A stretch of DNA of 64,000 nucleotides from positions 1 to 64,000 of the forward strand of contig NZ_AXAI01000018.1 in the NCBI RefSeq assembly GCF_000472425.1, given 5' to 3'. The translations under genes and the position numbers were made by a program. Source of the stretch: Bradyrhizobium sp. Tv2a-2. GTDB lineage: Bacteria > Pseudomonadota > Alphaproteobacteria > Rhizobiales > Xanthobacteraceae. Shown in pieces: positions 16,228 to 24,878 of the stretch; the stretch's first letter is position 1; every line of letters starts with the position of its first letter. Under the pieces are notes generated by a model. It was not told the DNA's origin. It worked only from the letters and a program-made list of their open reading frames with translations, and made no database searches.

Positions 16228-19005
16228 TCAGGTGATGAGTGCAAGACGAATCATCCGCGCCAGCTCCGGCTTGCGATAGGGTTTTGCGAGCAGGTGGACG
16301 CCGGGATCGAGCCGTCCGTGATGCATGATTGCATTCTCAGTGTAACCCGACGTGAACAGCGTCTTCAGGCCGGGTCGGCGTCGGAGCGCCTCGTCGGCCA
16401 GTTGCCGACCATTCATCGGGCCCGGCATGATCACGTCGGTGAACAGGAGATCGATCGCCGGATTGCCGTCGATGATGGCGAGCGCCTGGGGGGCATTAGC
16501 GGCCTCGAGCGTCACATAGCCGAGGCTCTTGAGCTGGGTGATCACATACTGGCGCACCATGGAGTCGTCCTCGACCACAAGCAGCGTCTCATGGCCGCCC
16601 TCGGGCGCGGGAGTGATCGCGGCCTCGAACCCGGTGTTCTCCAACCCGGTGGCGCGGGGCAGATAGAGCTTCACGCTGGTGCCGTGGCCGACCTCGCTAT
16701 AGATCTTCAGATGGCCACCCGACTGTTTGACAAAGCCGAACACCATGGAGAGGCCAAGGCCAGTGCCCTTTCCGATCTCCTTGGTGGTGAAGAAGGGCTC
16801 GAACACCTTCTCCAGGTTTTCCGGTGTAATGCCCGCGCCGGTGTCGCTCACCGCGATCATGGTGTAGTTGCCGGCTGCAACCTCGCTGTGCATGCCGGCA
16901 TAGGTTTCGTCGAGATAGACGTTGCGGGTCTCGAGCGTCAGCTTGCCCCCGGCGGGCATGGCGTCGCGCGCGTTCAGCGAAAGATTGATGACGGCGGTGG
17001 TGAGCTGGTTGGGGTCGACCATGGCGGGCCAAGTCTCGCCCGCAAGCTCGGACTGGATTTCGATATGCTCGCCGAGCGTGGGACGCAACAGCTTTGCCGC
17101 TTCCAGCACCAGGGCGTTGACGTCGATTTCACGCGGCTGCAGCGGTTGCTTGCGCGCAAACGCCAGCAGATGCCTGGTCAGCTGCGCGCCGCGCTCGGCG
17201 GCATCGTCGATCAGCCGGGCGATCGAGACGAGCTCGGGACGGTCGGTGACGGCCTCCTGCAGGATGCCGATGGTTCCGGTGATGACGGTGAGGATGTTGT
17301 TGAAGTCGTGGGCGACGCCGCCGGTCAGCTGGCCGACCGCGTCCATCTTCTGCGCGTGGCGAAGCTGCGCCTCGGCGGCGCGTTGCAGGGTGACATCGCG
17401 GCCGATGAAAAAATGGCGCCGCACCGGCGGCGACCAGGTTCCCATCCAGCTCAGCAGGACCTCGTGCCCTTCCTTGTGCACGTAACGGGCCTCGAAACCG
17501 CGCTTCTGCTGGCCGCGGCGCGCCGCCCGCATCTCGTCGCGGGTCGCGTCGAGATCGTCGGGATGGATGAACTCGACCGCGCTGTGGCCGATCATCTCCT
17601 CCGGCCGATACCCCAGGATCGTCGTCGCGCTCGGCGAGACCTGCACGAAGGTTCCGATCGGATCGGTGACCAGGATGAGGTCGTGCGAGGTTTCGAAAAT
17701 GCGTTGCCGCTCCTCGATCTCCCGGCTGAGCTCGCTCTGCGTCCGCTTGCTTTCGGTGAGGTCACGGGCGATCTTCGAGGCGCCGATGATCTGGCCGGAC
17801 ACCGTGCGGAGCGGAGCGATGCTGAGCCTCACGTCGATCAGGCGGCCGCTCTTGTGCAGGCGCTGGGTCTCGTGGCTTTCGATGATGTCGCCGTGGCCGA
17901 TACGCTCGAGAATGTCGTACATCTCGTCGCGCCGCTCAGGCGGCACGATGGTGCGGATGTGCTTGCCGACCACATCGGTTGCGGCATAGCCGAACAGCTG
18001 CTCGGCAGCGCGGTTCCAGGCTGTGATGGTGCCATCGAGTGACTTGGTGATGATGGCGTCGTTGGACGACTCCACCACTGCGCTGAACAGCCGCTCGCGC
18101 TCACCATAATAGTCGCGCTCGGATGCCGCCTGCCGCCGCAGGCTGCCGACCAGCCGAGTCATCTGCGCCTGCAGCGTGACATTCTCGAACAACAGCACCG
18201 CCAGCACGAAGGTCGCCGCGGCCAGCCCATAGAGGCGGCCGGCATAGAAGCCGAGATCGAAACGGGCGACGTTGACGATCGCCGACAGCGCGATGTCGAA
18301 CAGCCAGGCGCACATCACGACCATCAGCCAGATGTCGAGCACCATGTGGTTCTTGCGGAAGAACAGCACGGCGAGCGCCAGAAGACTGAGGCACCACACG
18401 GTGGAGACGACGCCGATCATGATCGGCGTGTAGTGGCCATTCGCAAGCAGGATGGGCAGGACGTCATGCCGCACGGTGACCAGATAGGTGGTCGACAGCA
18501 CCGCCGCGACCACCGCACCGATGCTCAGGAGGATCGCCTGTGACGGCGGGGCCGCAACCCGCGCGCCGCTGTCCCTGGTCAAAGCGTAGAACAGCACCAG
18601 CAGCGGAAATCCGCCGTGCCAGAACATGTAGATCCAGACCGTGGTCTGCGGCCCCGCGCCCAGAAGGCCTGTCGGGGCAAACAGGCCGGGAAAGGTCAGG
18701 GCATGGAGCAGCGCCATGGCCGCCGTGAACAAATAGCCGCTCGAGAGCATCAAGAGCGCACGGGAGCGCAGCACCGCAAATTGCGAGAACAGGAGCACCG
18801 CGGTGATGATATCGCTGGCCGCGAGCACCGACTGGTAGCTCGCGACAAAGGCCGGAACCGGCGTCAGCGGCCTCCCGGCATAGGGGACGGCAAACGCAAA
18901 CAGGACCGCGGAAACTCCGACCACCCACAGCGCGGCCGTGCGATCGCTGCGCGCCGCCGGCAGTGTCGAGAGGAAAACGTGACGTTCCTGTAGTCCGCTG
19001 TGCAT
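16228..19005 (-). CDS. MASE4-PAS-PAS hybrid sensor histidine kinase
   Basis: A 925-residue membrane-bound hybrid kinase. The N-terminal 270 residues contain about seven to eight helices resembling the MASE4 sensor domain (LLHALTFPGLFAPTGLLGAG, then WIYMFWHGGFPLLVL). Two PAS domains follow at about 310-425 (NDAIITKSLDGTITAWNRAA) and 435-545. The His box is VAHDFNNILTVITG. The ATPase has INLSLNARDAMP, VSDTGAGI and GTGLGLSMVFGF. The C-terminal receiver domain has VVEDDSMV and LLFTDVIMPG. CCGGAG precedes the ATG. This is the FixL/ArcB-like VAHDFNN class common in rhizobia. The signal is unknown; a membrane-embedded ligand is suggested by MASE4. Confidence 0.93.
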   Translation of the reverse strand: MHSGLQERHVFLSTLPAARSDRTAALWVVGVSAVLFAFAVPYAGRPLTPVPAFVASYQSVLAASDIITAVLLFSQFAVLRSRALLMLSSGYLFTAAMALLHALTFPGLFAPTGLLGAGPQTTVWIYMFWHGGFPLLVLFYALTRDSGARVAAPPSQAILLSIGAVVAAVLSTTYLVTVRHDVLPILLANGHYTPIMIGVVSTVWCLSLLALAVLFFRKNHMVLDIWLMVVMCAWLFDIALSAIVNVARFDLGFYAGRLYGLAAATFVLAVLLFENVTLQAQMTRLVGSLRRQAASERDYYGERERLFSAVVESSNDAIITKSLDGTITAWNRAAEQLFGYAATDVVGKHIRTIVPPERRDEMYDILERIGHGDIIESHETQRLHKSGRLIDVRLSIAPLRTVSGQIIGASKIARDLTESKRTQSELSREIEERQRIFETSHDLILVTDPIGTFVQVSPSATTILGYRPEEMIGHSAVEFIHPDDLDATRDEMRAARRGQQKRGFEARYVHKEGHEVLLSWMGTWSPPVRRHFFIGRDVTLQRAAEAQLRHAQKMDAVGQLTGGVAHDFNNILTVITGTIGILQEAVTDRPELVSIARLIDDAAERGAQLTRHLLAFARKQPLQPREIDVNALVLEAAKLLRPTLGEHIEIQSELAGETWPAMVDPNQLTTAVINLSLNARDAMPAGGKLTLETRNVYLDETYAGMHSEVAAGNYTMIAVSDTGAGITPENLEKVFEPFFTTKEIGKGTGLGLSMVFGFVKQSGGHLKIYSEVGHGTSVKLYLPRATGLENTGFEAAITPAPEGGHETLLVVEDDSMVRQYVITQLKSLGYVTLEAANAPQALAIIDGNPAIDLLFTDVIMPGPMNGRQLADEALRRRPGLKTLFTSGYTENAIMHHGRLDPGVHLLAKPYRKPELARMIRLALIT

Positions 19006-19256
19006 ATCGTCTCCGGGGCAGCCGTATTTCAGACGCCCGTACGCGACAGGTCAGGACGCAACGAATGTACCTCCAACGGGGGATGTGGTAGAATCAACCT
19101 AAGGTTTCATACTAGCCAAGTTGGCAGGCATAAGTTGGCGGGCAACTGCTCCTTCACGGGGGGTGATGATTTTGGCACAGGGTGTGCCCCAATTCCAACT
19201 GCCCGCGTTGTAAACTTTGGTCGGCAGTATCGAACAGGCGCAAGCAGACGGCCCTG

Positions 19257-19283
19257 CAAACGCCCCGGAGGCCGGGGCGTTCC
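19257..19283 (-). terminator. Hairpin terminator after livK copy 1
   Basis: AACGCCCCGG pairs with CCGGGGCGTT around a three-base loop, 31 bases past the stop codon of the first livK gene. The T-run on the minus strand is short, so it may be leaky. It is the counterpart of the hairpin after the second livK. The upstream gap 19006-19256 contains a GGCACA-GGG-TGTGCC palindrome (19174-19188) and no gene. Confidence 0.7.
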
Positions 19284-19313
19284 ATACCGGTTTCGCCCAG
19301 TGCCGGGATTCCG

Positions 19314-20432
19314 TCAGGAACCTTTCTGGCTCACCTCGGCGTAACCGCCCTTGTCGTCCCACTTGTAGACGACATAGTCGAGCTGCTTGATGTCGCCCTT
19401 GGAGTTGTATTCGAGCTTGCCGATCACGGTGTCCCAGGACCCGGCCTTGATGGTGTCCATCACCTTTTTCGGATCCGTCGTGCCGGCCTTGGCGGCGGCC
19501 TGGGTCCACACCTGCACGGCGGCATAGGTGTAAAGTGTGTAGCCTTCGGGATCGATGTTCTTGGCCTTGAACTTGTCGACAATCGCGGCTGCCGTCGGCT
19601 TCTTGCGCGGGTCGGGACCGAAGGTGAAGAGGGTGCCTTCGGCGGCCGCGCCTGTGATCGAGGCATATTCCTTGTCGGCCATGGCGTCGCCCGCCATCAG
19701 GATGGTCTTGAGGCCCTGGTCGCGCATCTGGCGCAGGATCAAACCGGCCTCCTGGTGATAGCCGCCGACATAGACCAGATCGATGTTCTCGGCCTTCAGC
19801 CGCGACACGATGGCGTTAAAGTCCTTGTCGCCCTTGGTGTAGGATTCATAGAGCTTTTCGGTGACGCCGGCCTTGTTGAGCGCCTTCTTGGTCTCATCGG
19901 CGAGACCCTTGCCGTAGGTGGTCTTGTCGTTGAGGATCGCGATGTTCTTGCCCTTGAAGTTCTGGGCGATGTAGTTGGCGGCGACCGCGCCCTGCTGGTC
20001 GTCGCGGCCGCAGACGCGGGCCACGTTCCACAAGCCTCTCTCGGTGAAGGTCGGGTTGGTCGAGGCTGGCGTGATCTCCAACACGTTGTTCTCGGCATAG
20101 GCCTCGGAGGCGGGGATCGACGAGGACGAGCAGTAGTGGCCCGCGACGAACGGGATCCGCGAGCCGCCGATCTTCTCGGCGACCGAGCGCGCCTGTTTCG
20201 GATCGCAGGCATCGTCCTCGATGTCGAGCGCGAGCTTCTTGCCGAGCACGCCGCCCGCGGCGTTGATGTCGGCCACCGCGAGGTCGGCGCCGTTCTTCAT
20301 CTGGCGGCCGAAGGCGGATTCGGTGCCGGTCATCGGTCCGGCCACGGCGATGGTGATGTCTTCCGCAAAGGCGGCGCTCGAGAGCGCCAGCGACACGCCG
20401 ACTGCCAGGCCGATGAGCTTGAGTGATGTCAT
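19314..20432 (-). CDS. livK: Branched-chain amino acid ABC transporter substrate-binding protein (copy 1)
   Basis: A 372-residue periplasmic binding protein (LIV-BP fold). The signal peptide is MTSLKLIGLAVGVSLALSSA with cleavage likely after AFA. The mature part begins EDITIAVAGPMTG and has the ligand-site segments GHYCSSSSIPASEAYAE and LNDKTTYGKGLADE, plus a cysteine pair likely to form a disulfide (DDACDPKQ and HYCSS). AGGGA precedes the ATG at 20432; an in-frame 45-residue extension is rejected. It delivers ligand to the LivHMGF permease encoded upstream on the same strand. It differs from copy 2 at several surface and pocket-near positions (for example EITPAS versus QITPGS), so specificity may differ. 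Confidence 0.95.
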   Translation of the reverse strand: MTSLKLIGLAVGVSLALSSAAFAEDITIAVAGPMTGTESAFGRQMKNGADLAVADINAAGGVLGKKLALDIEDDACDPKQARSVAEKIGGSRIPFVAGHYCSSSSIPASEAYAENNVLEITPASTNPTFTERGLWNVARVCGRDDQQGAVAANYIAQNFKGKNIAILNDKTTYGKGLADETKKALNKAGVTEKLYESYTKGDKDFNAIVSRLKAENIDLVYVGGYHQEAGLILRQMRDQGLKTILMAGDAMADKEYASITGAAAEGTLFTFGPDPRKKPTAAAIVDKFKAKNIDPEGYTLYTYAAVQVWTQAAAKAGTTDPKKVMDTIKAGSWDTVIGKLEYNSKGDIKQLDYVVYKWDDKGGYAEVSQKGS

Positions 20433-20639
20433 GAGGGTCCCTCGTGGTGATCGCTTGGTCTTTGACCGCCGATCGTAAGCCGGCCGGCCTTGAAGGATCG
20501 GCGGCATTGTCGGCTGATTTTGCGGCGAAGTCATCGGCAATTTTTGAGCAAAGTGCCAATTCCGCAACAGCCCTGTCTGCCATCGGGACCATGATCCGGA
20601 CCAGGGATTCGATCCAATTTCATCGCGCCCAGGCCTGAC

Positions 20640-20668
20640 AAAAAAACGCCCCGCGGACGGGGCGTTCT
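20640..20668 (-). terminator. Rho-independent terminator after livK copy 2
   Basis: On the minus strand AACGCCCCG-TCCG-CGGGGCGTT is followed by a run of seven T. It stands 36 bases after the stop codon of the second livK gene and separates the two livK transcription units. Confidence 0.88.
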
Positions 20669-20703
20669 TGGTCTCGTTTCGCCAGTAACGGGCCGGAAAC
20701 CCG

Positions 20704-21822
20704 TCAGGAGCCCTTCTGGCTCACCTCGGCATAGCCGCCCTTGTCGTCCCACTTATAGACGACAAAATCGAGCTGCTTGATGTCGCCCTTGCTGTCATAC
20801 TCCAACTTGCCGATCACGGTGTCCCAGGCGCCGGCCTTGATGGTGTCCATCACCTTTTTCGGATCCGTCGTTCCGGCCTTGGCGGCAGCCTGCGTCCAGA
20901 TCTGCACGGCGGCATAGGTGTAGAGCGTGTAGCCCTCGGGATCGATGTTCTTGGCCTTGAACTTGTCGACAATCGCGGCGGCCGTCGGCTTCTTGCGCGG
21001 GTCGGGACCGAAGGTGAAGAGCGTTCCTGCGGCAGCGGGACCAGTGATCGAGGCGAACTCCTGGACGGCCATCGCATCGCCCCCCATGAGGATGGTCTTG
21101 AGGCCCTGGTCGCGCATCTGGCGCAGGATCAGGCCGGCTTCCTGGTAATAGCCGCCGACATAGACCAGGTCGATGTTCTCGGCCTTGAGCCGTGAGACGA
21201 GGGCGTTAAAATCCTTGTCGCCCTTGGTGTAGGACTCATAGAGCTTTTCGGTGATGCCGGCCTTGTTGAGCGCTTTCTTGGTCTCGTCGGCGAGACCCTT
21301 GCCGTAGGTGGTCTTGTCGTTGAGGATCGCGATGTTCTTGCCCTTGAAGTTCTTGGCGATGTAGTCGCCGGCGACCGTGCCCTGCTGGTCGTCGCGGCCG
21401 CAGACGCGGGCGACGTTCCACAAGCCTCTCTCGGTGAAGGTCGGGTTGGTCGAGCCGGGCGTGATCTGCAACACGTTGTTCTCGGCATAGGCCTCGGAGG
21501 CCGGGATCGACGAGGACGAGCAGTAATGCCCGGCGACGAACGGAATCCCCATGCCGCCAATCTTTTCCGCGACCGAGCGTGCCTGCTTGGGATCGCAGGC
21601 ATCGTCCTCGACATCCAGCGCGAGCTTCTTGCCGAGCACGCCGCCCGCGGCGTTGATGTCGGCGACGGCCATCTCGGCGCCGTTCCTCAACTGGCGGCCG
21701 ACGGGGGATTCACTGCCGGTCATCGGTCCGGCCACGGCGATGGTGATGTCTTCCGCAAACGCGGCGCTCGAGAGTGCCAACGACGCACCGACTGCCAGGC
21801 CGGCGAGCTTGAGTAATTTCAT
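20704..21822 (-). CDS. livK: Branched-chain amino acid ABC transporter substrate-binding protein (copy 2)
   Basis: A 372-residue paralogue of the neighbouring livK product, identical in length. The signal peptide is MKLLKLAGLAVGASLALSSA plus AFA. It keeps the same cysteine pair and ligand-site blocks; differences cluster at the N-terminal lobe (SESPVGRQLRNGAEM versus TESAFGRQMKNGADL) and around AVQEFASITGPAA. AGGAG precedes the ATG. It follows livF by 166 bases on the same strand, with its own duplicated upstream region, so it can be read from the liv operon or alone. Confidence 0.95.
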   Translation of the reverse strand: MKLLKLAGLAVGASLALSSAAFAEDITIAVAGPMTGSESPVGRQLRNGAEMAVADINAAGGVLGKKLALDVEDDACDPKQARSVAEKIGGMGIPFVAGHYCSSSSIPASEAYAENNVLQITPGSTNPTFTERGLWNVARVCGRDDQQGTVAGDYIAKNFKGKNIAILNDKTTYGKGLADETKKALNKAGITEKLYESYTKGDKDFNALVSRLKAENIDLVYVGGYYQEAGLILRQMRDQGLKTILMGGDAMAVQEFASITGPAAAGTLFTFGPDPRKKPTAAAIVDKFKAKNIDPEGYTLYTYAAVQIWTQAAAKAGTTDPKKVMDTIKAGAWDTVIGKLEYDSKGDIKQLDFVVYKWDDKGGYAEVSQKGS

Positions 21823-21988
21823 AGGAGTCCCTCGTAGTGATCGCTTTGGTTGTTAGGTTCCGGCCGTACGCCGGCTTTGATGGATCGGCAGCATTGTCGG
21901 CCGATTTTGCGACGAAATCATCGGCAATTTTCGGGCAGATGGCTACGTTTGCGACGAGTTCGCGCAGCCGTGACGATGGCTGGCAGCG

Positions 21989-22723
21989 TCATCCCCGCCG
22001 CCCGCCTTCGAGATAGGCGGCGCGGATTTCGGGGCGCTGCAACAGCTCGGAGCCGGAGCCGGCGAGGGTGATCAGGCCGTTGACCATGACATAACCGCGA
22101 TGGGCGAGCTTGAGCGCGTGGTTGGCGTTCTGCTCGACGATCAGGACGGTCAGGCCGTCCTGACGGTTCAGGGTGCGGATGGCGTCGAAAATCTGGCGCA
22201 CGATCAGGGGCGCCAGCCCCAGCGACGGCTCGTCCAGAAGCAACAGGCGCGGGCGGCTCATCAGCGCGCGGCCGATCGCAAGCATCTGCTGCTCGCCGCC
22301 GGAGAGCGTGCCGCCACGCTGGCTCATACGTTCCTTCAGCCGCGGGAACAGCGCGAACACCTTTTCCAGCGCGCTGTCCCGCTCGGCCTCGGAGGTGTCG
22401 GTGGCGTCCGCGCCCATCTGCAGGTTTTCCGCCACGCTCATGCGAGGGAAGATCCGACGGCCCTCCGGTGACTGCGCGATCTTGAGCCGGGCGATCTCGT
22501 GGGTCGGCACGTCGGTGATGTCGCGGCCTTCGTAGAGGATGTGGCCGGAACGGGCGCGCGGCCGGCCGAAGATCGTCATCATCAGCGTCGACTTGCCGGC
22601 GCCATTGGCCCCGATCAGCGCCACGATCTCGCCGGCTTTGATCTCCAGGTCGACGCCCTTCAAGGCCTCGATCTTGCCGTAGGCGGCGTGCAAGCTGCGG
22701 ATCGCAAGCAGGGGAGCGGTCAC
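21989..22723 (-). CDS. livF: Branched-chain amino acid ABC transporter ATPase LivF
   Basis: A 244-residue ATPase that energises import with LivG. Walker A is GANGAGKST, the signature is LSGGEQQMLAIGRAL, Walker B is LLLLDEPSLGLAP, and the switch region reads IVEQNANHAL, the form typical of LivF. The length matches the family. Its ATG overlaps the livG stop by four bases, so the genes are translationally coupled. Confidence 0.96.
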   Translation of the reverse strand: MTAPLLAIRSLHAAYGKIEALKGVDLEIKAGEIVALIGANGAGKSTLMMTIFGRPRARSGHILYEGRDITDVPTHEIARLKIAQSPEGRRIFPRMSVAENLQMGADATDTSEAERDSALEKVFALFPRLKERMSQRGGTLSGGEQQMLAIGRALMSRPRLLLLDEPSLGLAPLIVRQIFDAIRTLNRQDGLTVLIVEQNANHALKLAHRGYVMVNGLITLAGSGSELLQRPEIRAAYLEGGRRG

Positions 22724-23553
22724 CTGTCGCTCTCCATGACGGCGATGGCTTCTTCTTCGTCGGCGCCCAGATAGGCGGCGATCACACGCGGGTCGTCGCG
22801 TACGTCGTGCGGCGCGCCTTCGGCGATCTTCACGCCATAATCCATCACCACGACATGATCGGAGATTTCCATCACCACGCTCATGTCGTGCTCGATCAAA
22901 AGGATCGAGGTGCCCTGTTCGGCGCGGATCGAAAGCAAGAGCTCGCTCAAGGCCGCGCTCTCGCGCGCGTTCAGGCCAGCAGCCGGCTCATCGAGGCAGA
23001 GCAGCACAGGCTCGGTGCACATGGCGCGCGCGATCTCGAGCCGGCGCTGGTCGCCATAGGGGAGGTTGCCGGCGGCATCGTCGGCACGGTCGTAGAGGCC
23101 GATGCGGTTCAGCCAGAAGGTCGCATGTTCGATGGCGCTCTTTTCCGCCGTACGCCAGGAGGGCACGCCGAGCAGTCCGAGGAAGGTCAGGCCCGAGGCC
23201 CGCATCAATGTGTTGTGCTGGGCAACCATCAGGTTCTCCAGCACGGTCATGCCGGGAAACAGGCGGATGTTCTGAAAGGTGCGGGCGACCTTGGCCTGTT
23301 TGGAGATGCGGAAGTCGTTCAGCCGCTCCAGCGCGATCGGTCCGCCGTCGGAGGCGAGCCGCATGGTGCCGCCGGTCGGCTTGTAGAAGCCGGTGATGCA
23401 GTTGAAGACCGTGGTCTTGCCGGCGCCGTTGGGGCCGATCAGCGCGGTGATCTTTTTGCGTCCCGCCTCGAAGGAGAGCTCGTTGACGGCGACAATGCCG
23501 CCGAAGCGCATGCTCAAGCGGTCGACGGAGAGGATGCAATGGTCATCGCTCAT
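22720..23553 (-). CDS. livG: Branched-chain amino acid ABC transporter ATPase LivG
   Basis: A 277-residue ATPase. Walker A is GPNGAGKTT, the signature is LPYGDQRRLEIARAM, Walker B is LLCLDEPAAGLN and the H-loop is LLIEHDMSVVM. The long insert after the Q-loop (RTFQNIRLFPGMTVLENLMVAQH, shown here as RTFQNIRLF and TVLENLMVAQH) is usual for LivG. The start MSDDHC at 23553 overlaps the livM stop by four bases; the frame is open further upstream but that part is antisense-like read-through of livM. Confidence 0.96.
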   Translation of the reverse strand: MSDDHCILSVDRLSMRFGGIVAVNELSFEAGRKKITALIGPNGAGKTTVFNCITGFYKPTGGTMRLASDGGPIALERLNDFRISKQAKVARTFQNIRLFPGMTVLENLMVAQHNTLMRASGLTFLGLLGVPSWRTAEKSAIEHATFWLNRIGLYDRADDAAGNLPYGDQRRLEIARAMCTEPVLLCLDEPAAGLNARESAALSELLLSIRAEQGTSILLIEHDMSVVMEISDHVVVMDYGVKIAEGAPHDVRDDPRVIAAYLGADEEEAIAVMESDR

Positions 23554-24878
23554 CCATGCCCCTCCTTGACTAGGTCGGAGGAGATCGCCTGCGCCTGCTT
23601 CAAATAAACCGTCGGTGCGCGATGGCCGATCAGGCCGCGCGGGCGCCAGATCATCAGGAGCACCATGGCGATGCCGAACACCAGCATGCGGTATTGCTCG
23701 AGGCCGCGGAACAGCTCGAAGCCGCCGATCATGGCTAGGGCTGCCAGCGCCACGCCAAGCTGCGAGCCCATGCCGCCGAGCACGACGATCGCCAGCACCA
23801 GCGCCGATTCCTGGAACGTGAAGGATTCCGGGCTGATGAAGCCTTGCCGGGTGGCGAAGAAGGCCCCCGCAAAGCCGCCGAACAGGGCGCCGGTCGCGAA
23901 CGCCGTGAGCTTTGTGGTCGTGGTGTTGATGCCAAGCGCCCGGCACGCGACCTCGTCCTCGCGCAAGGCCTCCCAGGCGCGGCCGATCGGCAGCCGCCGC
24001 AGGCGGATGGTCACCCAGTTGGTCAGCAGCGCCATCGCGAGGATGACATAGAACAGGAAGACCAGGCGGTGGGTCGGGTCGAAGGCGATGCCGAGCTTGG
24101 CCGCAAGCCCGTTGGGTCCCGGTGTCAGGGGAATGCCGAACAGCGTCGGGCGCGGAATCGAGGAGATGCCGTTCGGCCCGCCTGTCAAACTCTGCCAGTT
24201 GACGATGACGAGGCGGATGATCTCACCGAAGGCGAGCGTGACGATGGCGAGATAATCGCCGCGCAGCCGCAGCACCGGAAAGCCCAGCATGACGCCCCAG
24301 AGGGAAGCGAGGATGCCGGCGATCGGCAGGCAGATCCAGAACGACAGGCCAAAGGTGGTGGCGAACAGGGCATAGGAATAGGCGCCGACCGCGTAGAAGG
24401 CGACATAGCCGAGGTCGAGCAGACCTGCGAGCCCGACCACCACGTTCAGGCCCCAGCCCAGCATCACATAGGTGAGCACCAGGATGCCGAGATCGAGAAT
24501 GTAGCGCTGACGGTAGAAGATGACTGGGACCAGCAGCGTGAAGATGAGCAGCGCCGGCGCGACGTAGCGCCCGGCGGCTGCAAGCCCGTTCTGCACCGGC
24601 GCCGGCACGAGCTGGCTCGCGCCGGCGGGGCCCAGCCATTGCCGCACGAGCTCGATGGCGATGCTGCCGACGAAGACGATGGCGACCAGCGTTGCAAGCT
24701 CGCCAAAGCGCGTCCAGTAGATCAACTGCCCCGTCGGACCGGCCTCGGTGCGGATGCCAATCATCAGCGAGAACAGCACCAAGGCGACAAAGGCGCTGAT
24801 CAGGGCTTTCTTCAGGATGAAGGCGATGCCGGCGCGCGGCTGCTTATGGTCGGTTGCGGAGGCGGTCACGTAGCCCAT
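23550..24878 (-). CDS. livM: Branched-chain amino acid ABC transporter permease LivM
   Basis: A 442-residue inner-membrane permease. After an N-terminal extension of about 100 residues with two to three extra helices, the conserved core begins YILDLGILVLTYVMLGWGLN. It has the LivM landmarks GLLDLGYVAFYAVGAY, LRLRGDYLAIVTLAFGEI, and the ATPase-contact loop GRAWEALREDEVACRALGI. The extension is common in rhizobial LivM. The start overlaps the livH stop by one base (TAATG). Confidence 0.95.
   Translation of the reverse strand: MGYVTASATDHKQPRAGIAFILKKALISAFVALVLFSLMIGIRTEAGPTGQLIYWTRFGELATLVAIVFVGSIAIELVRQWLGPAGASQLVPAPVQNGLAAAGRYVAPALLIFTLLVPVIFYRQRYILDLGILVLTYVMLGWGLNVVVGLAGLLDLGYVAFYAVGAYSYALFATTFGLSFWICLPIAGILASLWGVMLGFPVLRLRGDYLAIVTLAFGEIIRLVIVNWQSLTGGPNGISSIPRPTLFGIPLTPGPNGLAAKLGIAFDPTHRLVFLFYVILAMALLTNWVTIRLRRLPIGRAWEALREDEVACRALGINTTTTKLTAFATGALFGGFAGAFFATRQGFISPESFTFQESALVLAIVVLGGMGSQLGVALAALAMIGGFELFRGLEQYRMLVFGIAMVLLMIWRPRGLIGHRAPTVYLKQAQAISSDLVKEGHG

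Larger units (their letters stand above)
19257..20544 (-). repeat. Tandem duplication unit 1 (livK with promoter and terminator)
   Basis: This unit of about 1.29 kb matches 20640-21932. It covers the terminator hairpin, the livK reading frame and about 110 bases upstream, with matches up to CGGCAATTTT. Protein copies are about 90% identical by eye, and upstream regions keep long shared blocks such as TCGGCAATTTT and GCATTGTCGGC. The whole transcription unit was duplicated, not only the coding sequence. Confidence 0.85.
20640..21932 (-). repeat. Tandem duplication unit 2 (livK with promoter and terminator)
   Basis: This is the second copy of the unit at 19257-20544, in direct orientation with about 95 bases between. 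The terminator here has the better T-run, and the upstream region is joined to livF. It may therefore be the ancestral copy, with copy 1 the derived one; that order is inference. Confidence 0.85.

Noticed and set aside
16294..18042. A 582-codon open frame opposite the hybrid kinase
   Set aside because: It is antisense to a clear multi-domain kinase; composition is typical of a shadow frame.
19174..19188. Sigma-54 promoter on the plus strand
   Set aside because: The GG-N10-GC match arises from a palindrome, and no gene follows on that strand.
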